This document shows positions 31,027 through 35,194 of a stretch of DNA of 35,194 nucleotides, in pieces. Origin of the DNA: Hyphococcus sp. (GTDB lineage: Bacteria; Pseudomonadota; Alphaproteobacteria; Caulobacterales; Parvularculaceae); the NCBI GenBank assembly GCA_021776345.1, contig JAJFGC010000185.1, forward strand, positions 1-35,194, in the 5' to 3' direction. Each line of letters starts with the position of its first letter. Positions within the stretch are counted from its first letter, which is position 1. The translations under genes were made by a program, and so were the position numbers. The notes below the pieces were generated by a model that saw nothing but the letters and a program-made list of their open reading frames with translations, was not told where the DNA came from and did no database searches.

Positions 31027-32019
31027 ATGTTTTTGAAACTCGTTCCAGATAGCACCGCCATCCAATTCACGCGCATGCGCGTTGTGGCGCTCATGGTATC
31101 GGCAGCGCTGATTGTTGGTTCGTTTGTCGCTCTGTTTACCATCGGGCTCAATTTCGGCATCGATTTCCGCGGCGGCGTCACCATAGAAGTCGTCGATGGC
31201 GAGCCGATTGACGAAGGCGCGGTGCGCGAAGCGGTCGGGGCTTTGGGGCTTGGCGATATCAGTGTGCAAGGCATTCAGGACTTTGCTGGAACCGAGCCTG
31301 CTGTTGTTGTCTTTGTCGAGCGCCAAGAAGCGACGGACCCGCAACCCAATGAAGACGGTGAGATCGACCTCGATGTCGCCAACGAAAATGCCCAGCAAGA
31401 GGCGTCAGCGCTGGTTCAGCAAACACTGAGAACGCTGCTCGGTGATGATGTCGAATTTCGAAAAATCGATGTCGTTGGCCCGACGGTTTCTGGCGAGTTA
31501 ATCCAGAAAGGCGCCATCGCGGTCGTTCTCGCGATCACGATGATGCTGATCTATATCTGGCTTCGGTTTGAGTGGCAGTTTTCGCTCGGCGCCATTGTTG
31601 CGCTGGTCCACGACGTCATCATCACGCTCGGCATGTTTGCGGTGACGCGGCTTGAATTTAACCTTGCGATTATTGCCGCGATCCTGACCATTGTCGGCTA
31701 TTCAATGAACGACACGGTCGTCGTTTATGACCGGGTGCGGGAAAATCTTCGCAAGTTCAAAAAGAAAGAGCTTTCCGACCTGCTCGACCTTTCGATCAAT
31801 GATACGCTGTCGCGAACGGTGATGACCTCGGTCACCACCTTGCTGGCGCTGGCCTCGCTCGCCGTCTTTGGCGGTGAAGTCCTGCGCGGTTTCACGTTGG
31901 CGATGATCTGGGGGATAGTAATCGGGACCTACTCCTCGATCTTTGTCGCATCGCCTTTCCTTCTAGCGACCGGCGTCAAGCGCGATTGGTCCAAACAGGC
32001 GGCACCCGCGACGCCTTAA
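31027..32019 (+). CDS. secF: Protein translocase subunit SecF
   Basis: A 330-residue partner of SecD. It has an N-terminal membrane helix (about 15-38) with NFGIDFRGGVTIEV just after it, a smaller periplasmic domain (about 45-155, with an acidic insert NEDGEIDLDVANEN) and five C-terminal helices containing GYSMNDTVVVYDRVRENLRK and the SRTVMTSVTTLLA signature. The gene ends just before a strong bidirectional terminator, closing the operon. Confidence 0.97.
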   Translation: MFLKLVPDSTAIQFTRMRVVALMVSAALIVGSFVALFTIGLNFGIDFRGGVTIEVVDGEPIDEGAVREAVGALGLGDISVQGIQDFAGTEPAVVVFVERQEATDPQPNEDGEIDLDVANENAQQEASALVQQTLRTLLGDDVEFRKIDVVGPTVSGELIQKGAIAVVLAITMMLIYIWLRFEWQFSLGAIVALVHDVIITLGMFAVTRLEFNLAIIAAILTIVGYSMNDTVVVYDRVRENLRKFKKKELSDLLDLSINDTLSRTVMTSVTTLLALASLAVFGGEVLRGFTLAMIWGIVIGTYSSIFVASPFLLATGVKRDWSKQAAPATP

Positions 32020-32036
32020 GCGCTATTGCAGGATAC

Positions 32037-32067
32037 AAAAAAAGCGGGCTTTTCAGCCCGCTTTTTT
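32037..32067. terminator. Bidirectional intrinsic terminator between secF and sodB
   Basis: A perfect stem AGCGGGCT (32043-32050) / AGCCCGCT (32055-32062) encloses a TTTC loop, with A6 before and T5-6 after, extending the pairing. The A-run and T-run let it stop transcription from both convergent genes. Confidence 0.93.
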
Positions 32068-32086
32068 GTTGCCGTATTTTTCTCGG

Positions 32087-32683
32087 CTATGCGTCTGCCA
32101 GATTCGCGTTGGCGAAATCCCAATTGATGAGATGGTCTAAAAACGCGCTCATATAATCCGGGCGCTTGTTTTGATAATCGAGATAATAAGCGTGCTCCCA
32201 GACATCCATGGTGAGGAGCGGCGTGACGCTAGGGTCGGTAAGGGGTGTTTCCGCATTCGGCGTGTTCACCACATCGAGCTTGCCGTCCCTGGCGATCAGC
32301 CAGGCCCAGCCCGACCCAAACTGGCCGCCGCCTGCGCTTGAGAAGGCTTCCTTGAAATCGTCATAGCCGCCAAAGGCGTCCTTGATCGCCGCCTCTACAT
32401 CGCCGATCGGCGCGCCGCCGCCATTGGGCGCCATTGAGTTCCAATAAAAGGTGTGGTTCCAGACTTGTGCGGCGTTGTTGAACAGGCCCTGATCTGATCC
32501 CGCAGCTTCCCGCACGATCTCTTCCAGCGAGGCGTCAGCCAGTTTCGTACCGTCAATCGCCTGATTTGTTTTATCGACATAGGCTTGGTGGTGTTTGCCG
32601 TAATGGAAGTTCAGCGTGTCTTCGGAAATATGCGGCGCCAGATCGCCTTTGCCATAGGGAAGATCGGGAAGGGTAATCGCCAT
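32087..32683 (-). CDS. sodB: Iron superoxide dismutase
   Basis: A 198-residue cytoplasmic enzyme converting superoxide to peroxide and oxygen. The metal ligands are visible: His27 (NFHYGKHHQAY), His77 (QVWNHTFYWNSM), Asp160 and His164 (DVWEHAYYLDYQNKRPDY). The active-site Gln73 in FNNAAQVWNH, rather than a Gln later in the chain, points to the iron form. The frame is open 74 codons further upstream, but the ATG at 32683 begins the family sequence MAITLPDLPY and has an AGAGG sequence upstream. It faces the secF terminator and is divergent from the next gene, 87 bp away. Confidence 0.97.
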   Translation of the reverse strand: MAITLPDLPYGKGDLAPHISEDTLNFHYGKHHQAYVDKTNQAIDGTKLADASLEEIVREAAGSDQGLFNNAAQVWNHTFYWNSMAPNGGGAPIGDVEAAIKDAFGGYDDFKEAFSSAGGGQFGSGWAWLIARDGKLDVVNTPNAETPLTDPSVTPLLTMDVWEHAYYLDYQNKRPDYMSAFLDHLINWDFANANLADA

Positions 32684-32770
32684 TAAGGAGCCTCTTTCAC
32701 TTGGTTGCTTTACATCTCGCCGACACTTAAGCATCGCCCTGTGACTGCGCAATGACGCCGGCGTTCTTGA

Positions 32771-33490
32771 ATGGATACGTACCCAACACCCTCCGCGGAT
32801 TATTGTTCCGACCTTGTTCGCAAATATGATGAGGATCGGTGGCTGGCGGCGCAGTATGCGGGCGATGCTGACACGCGCAAGCTCATCGCGCTTTATGCGT
32901 TTCATATAGAGTTGCGGAGAATTCCGGGCGTCGTTTCAGAACCGCCCTTGGGCGAAATTCGTCTGCAGTGGTATCGGGACACATTTGAAGAAATCCGCAA
33001 TGACAAGCGCCCGCGCGCGCACCCCGTTGTTGAGGAAATTGCCGCCGCCGGTCTTGCGGCGCACGAATTTCACGAGCTGATAGAAAGCGCTATCAACGCT
33101 GCCGCGCGCCCATTATATGGCGCCGGCTTTACCGATATTGACGACCTCGCCGGCTGGCTTTCGGCGCTGGAAGGGGCGTTTGACTGCCTCGCTGTGAAGC
33201 TACTTGGCGGGGACGGGGCGCTGGCGGCGGCGGCGCAAAAAGTGGGGGCTGCCTTCGCACTCGCCCGGGAGGGAAAGCACTTTGCCCCCGCGCTAGGCGA
33301 TGACGCCGCCCGAATGGCATGCGCGCTGATGGATCAAGAAAAAGCGGTTTTGTCTTCGGCGCCAGCAAATGCGGCGCCTGGGCTCGCGCATCTATGCCTG
33401 ATGACGCTTTACCTCAAAGACAAACCGTTTTTGTTTCCGATTCGCAAGCGTCTGCGGCTTTTCTCCGCCGTCGCGTTCGGACGGTTTTGA
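32771..33490 (+). CDS. Squalene/phytoene synthase-family protein, NDUFAF6-like
   Basis: A 239-residue all-helical protein. The N-terminal pattern DEDRWLAAQYA...LIALYAFHIELRRIPGVVSEPPLGEIRLQWYRDTFEEI matches the isoprenoid-synthase fold as found in mitochondrial NDUFAF6 and its alphaproteobacterial relatives. The two Asp-rich D-x3-D motifs that bind diphosphate in true squalene/phytoene synthases are not recognisable, so catalysis is doubtful and a respiratory complex I assembly role is more likely. It is shorter than true synthases (about 280-350). There is no clear ribosome-binding site at the ATG. It lies close to secDF, as is usual in alphaproteobacteria, and ends two bases from the convergent ClC gene. 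Confidence 0.85.
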   Translation: MDTYPTPSADYCSDLVRKYDEDRWLAAQYAGDADTRKLIALYAFHIELRRIPGVVSEPPLGEIRLQWYRDTFEEIRNDKRPRAHPVVEEIAAAGLAAHEFHELIESAINAAARPLYGAGFTDIDDLAGWLSALEGAFDCLAVKLLGGDGALAAAAQKVGAAFALAREGKHFAPALGDDAARMACALMDQEKAVLSSAPANAAPGLAHLCLMTLYLKDKPFLFPIRKRLRLFSAVAFGRF

Positions 33491-33492
33491 TC

Positions 33493-35127
33493 TTAGGTGT
33501 GGTGTTCGACGTGCTCGTCAATCAGCGCCTTGTTGTAGACGGCAAGCGCTTTGACGCGAGAAAGATAGCCGATGACGGTTTCCGCCTCCTCGGCGTTGAC
33601 TACCGGCAGGCCATGTTCGTTCTCCTCAGTCAGGAGGGCGAGCGCTTCGCCAAGGGATTGGCCAGCTTCCAAGCGGCTGGCTTCTTTCGAAAGCGGCGCT
33701 CCCGGCGGCATTTTTTCCATCACATCGCGCACGCGGATGGTCTGCAAAATGACCCCATGCGGTCCCTCGGAAAGATCATAACCACGCCGGGATAGCTGCC
33801 AATGGAAGAACGACTGCCCACAAAGCCATTGCGTGATCAGCGTTGCAATTGCGACCGCGACCATCAGCGAAATTGTGATGCCATATTCGCCGGTCAACTC
33901 GAAAACGATCAACGTTGTTGAAATCGGCGCACCGAGAATGGCGCCGCCAACGGCGCCCATGCCGATCATCGCATAATAAACCGGGCTTGCCGTTGCGCCG
34001 GGAACAAATTCCCCCAGGATCGCGCCAAAAGCGGCGCCGGCGAACGCGCCGATCACAAGGCCCGGTGAAAAGACGCCGCCGCCAAACCGGCACGAAAGTG
34101 TCACCGCTGTCGCAACGCCTTTGGCGAGAACAAGGACGACAAGCAACATTATTGTGTATTCCCCGGAAAGCGCATTCGTCACCGCCTCATACCCAACCCC
34201 AAAGATTTCAGGGTGAAATGCGCCGATCAGGCCGACGACGACGCCGCCAATCGGTGGGAGCAGCAAATAAGAAATATTAAATTTTTGTGCAATTTCTCGG
34301 ATATTAACAGTCATATATTCTGTAGACAGAAGAAATGCCGATGCTAGAAATCCGCATAAAACGCCAAGCGCTGCGGCCAGAGGTACGTCAATAGTCTGAA
34401 CGAGACCGTAATCGGGCGGCGCAAAAGCGGGAAAGTCGCCAAGATGGATGCGGGTGATAATTGCGGCGGCGACGCTGGCGGCGGCAATCGGCCCGAAGAT
34501 CGACAAGGCGTAGTTGCCGAGAATGACTTCGAGAGCGAAGAGGACGCCGGCAATCGGCGCATTAAAACTTGCGGAAACCGCCGCAGCGGCGCCGCATCCG
34601 AGAAGCGTGCGCCGCTGCTTGGCGTTAAATCCCATATGGCGATCGAGGAAGGACGCGATCGTCGCGCCGATATGGACAGCTGGCCCTTCGCGCCCCGCGC
34701 TGGCGCCGGCGCCCAGCGACACGGCGGAAACGGTGGCCGCCGCCAGCCCGGCGCGCAAGGAAATGCGACTGTCGCCGACGGCCCGCGCTTCAATGACATC
34801 GGCAATGGCTTGGCCGCGCCCATCTTTGAGCCAATGGAAGCGATCGGCAAGGTAAAGGAGTAAGGAGACAACGAATCCGCCAATGACCGGCGCCACCCAG
34901 GCGCGCCCAAAGTCGAGCGATGCGGCGCCGCTGGCGACGCTTGCCTCATTCGCGCCGAAAGCGACCATCGAAACTGCGTCGATCGCATATCGGAAGGCGA
35001 TGACGCCATAGGCGGCGGCGATCCCGATCACGATCGCAAAAAACCATACCCGAAGAACATCAAACGCCTGAAATTGACGCCGCAGCTTCCGCAGAAAAAT
35101 CAAAATACGCGCGATATTCCGGGACAT
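33493..35127 (-). CDS. ClC-family chloride channel with partial C-terminal CBS region
   Basis: A 544-residue membrane protein. The gating-glutamate motif GREGP (Glu147) and the chloride-filter motif GGGVFSPG (about residues 350-357) are intact, within about 11-12 hydrophobic segments. The first filter motif, normally GSGIP, is degenerate (DGRGQAIAD, 102-110). By eye, the position of the proton-glutamate of the E. coli antiporter (Glu203) is Val201 in FALEVILGN, as in gated ClC channels, suggesting a channel rather than an H+/Cl- exchanger. Only about 80 residues (about 465-544) resemble CBS sequence, roughly one repeat instead of two. It is convergent with the NDUFAF6-like gene. Confidence 0.9.
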   Translation of the reverse strand: MSRNIARILIFLRKLRRQFQAFDVLRVWFFAIVIGIAAAYGVIAFRYAIDAVSMVAFGANEASVASGAASLDFGRAWVAPVIGGFVVSLLLYLADRFHWLKDGRGQAIADVIEARAVGDSRISLRAGLAAATVSAVSLGAGASAGREGPAVHIGATIASFLDRHMGFNAKQRRTLLGCGAAAAVSASFNAPIAGVLFALEVILGNYALSIFGPIAAASVAAAIITRIHLGDFPAFAPPDYGLVQTIDVPLAAALGVLCGFLASAFLLSTEYMTVNIREIAQKFNISYLLLPPIGGVVVGLIGAFHPEIFGVGYEAVTNALSGEYTIMLLVVLVLAKGVATAVTLSCRFGGGVFSPGLVIGAFAGAAFGAILGEFVPGATASPVYYAMIGMGAVGGAILGAPISTTLIVFELTGEYGITISLMVAVAIATLITQWLCGQSFFHWQLSRRGYDLSEGPHGVILQTIRVRDVMEKMPPGAPLSKEASRLEAGQSLGEALALLTEENEHGLPVVNAEEAETVIGYLSRVKALAVYNKALIDEHVEHHT

Positions 35128-35186
35128 GATTATTCTTCAGATGATTAATAGACTTCGTTCATATCAGCATTCAGGCAGGAGTCTAA

Positions 35187-35194
35187 ATGTCACA
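35187..35194 (+). CDS. Start of a further rightward gene, cut by the window edge
   Basis: Only ATG TCA CA is visible. An AGGAG ribosome-binding site (35177-35181) five bases upstream supports a real start. It is divergent from the ClC gene. The product cannot be inferred. Confidence 0.4.

Noticed and set aside
32684-32905. N-terminal extension of the sodB frame
   Set aside because: 74 extra residues, unlike any Fe-SOD, that would overlap the divergent NDUFAF6-like gene.

Overview
The window looks like chromosomal DNA from an alphaproteobacterium of moderate GC content. The evidence is the gst-queG pair, the yajC-secD-secF block followed by an NDUFAF6-like squalene/phytoene-synthase-family gene, a perfect CtrA-type box (TTAA-N7-TTAAC), and the general style of the proteins. 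A Parvularculales, Caulobacterales or Hyphomonadales relative is plausible, but the genus cannot be fixed from sequence reading alone. No RNA genes, insertion sequences, CRISPR arrays or phage genes were seen.

Positions 1-13504 hold an exopolysaccharide (EPS) locus. A chain-length-determinant (Wzz-type) gene is cut by the left edge and reads leftward. Rightward run a WecG/TagA-type glycosyltransferase fused to a STAS domain, a large PrsT-like TPR lipoprotein, an ExeA/XrtA-type AAA ATPase fused to a membrane-anchored GT2-type domain, a GT4 transferase, a GT2 transferase, a 2-oxoglutarate/Fe(II) dioxygenase and a 1066-residue G8/beta-helix/cadherin-like protein. Gene content resembles the polysaccharide half of exosortase (PEP-CTERM) loci, but no exosortase and no PEP-CTERM tail is in the window. 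Positions 13508-18202 hold gst-queG, an unknown polytopic membrane protein, a CysQ-type phosphatase and a small DUF4177-like protein. Positions 18398-22872 return to EPS: a WcaJ-type priming transferase, UDP-glucose dehydrogenase, a DUF4174-like protein and a UDP-glucuronate 4-epimerase. These point to a polymer primed on undecaprenyl phosphate and containing glucuronic and/or galacturonic acid.

Positions 22960-25707 are a leftward tetR - acyltransferase - MFS unit, a split version of the Aas/LplT phospholipid-repair arrangement, with two near-identical TetR-operator-like sites upstream. A large orphan sensor histidine kinase follows. Then come yajC-secD-secF with a strong bidirectional terminator, Fe-superoxide dismutase, the NDUFAF6-like protein and a ClC chloride channel. 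The first two codons of a further rightward gene lie at the right edge.

The most interesting signal is regulatory. Five sequences match the sigma-54 (RpoN) -24/-12 promoter pattern with exact GG-N10-GC spacing. Each is correctly oriented 42-71 bases (from the predicted start site) upstream of a gene: the Wzz gene, the glycosyltransferase-STAS operon, the unknown membrane protein, the DUF4177-like gene and the DUF4174-like gene. A 25-bp dyad lies about 144 bp upstream of the operon start, where an enhancer-binding protein would sit. Together with the domain fusions, this suggests an RpoN-controlled EPS system that recruits several uncharacterised proteins.
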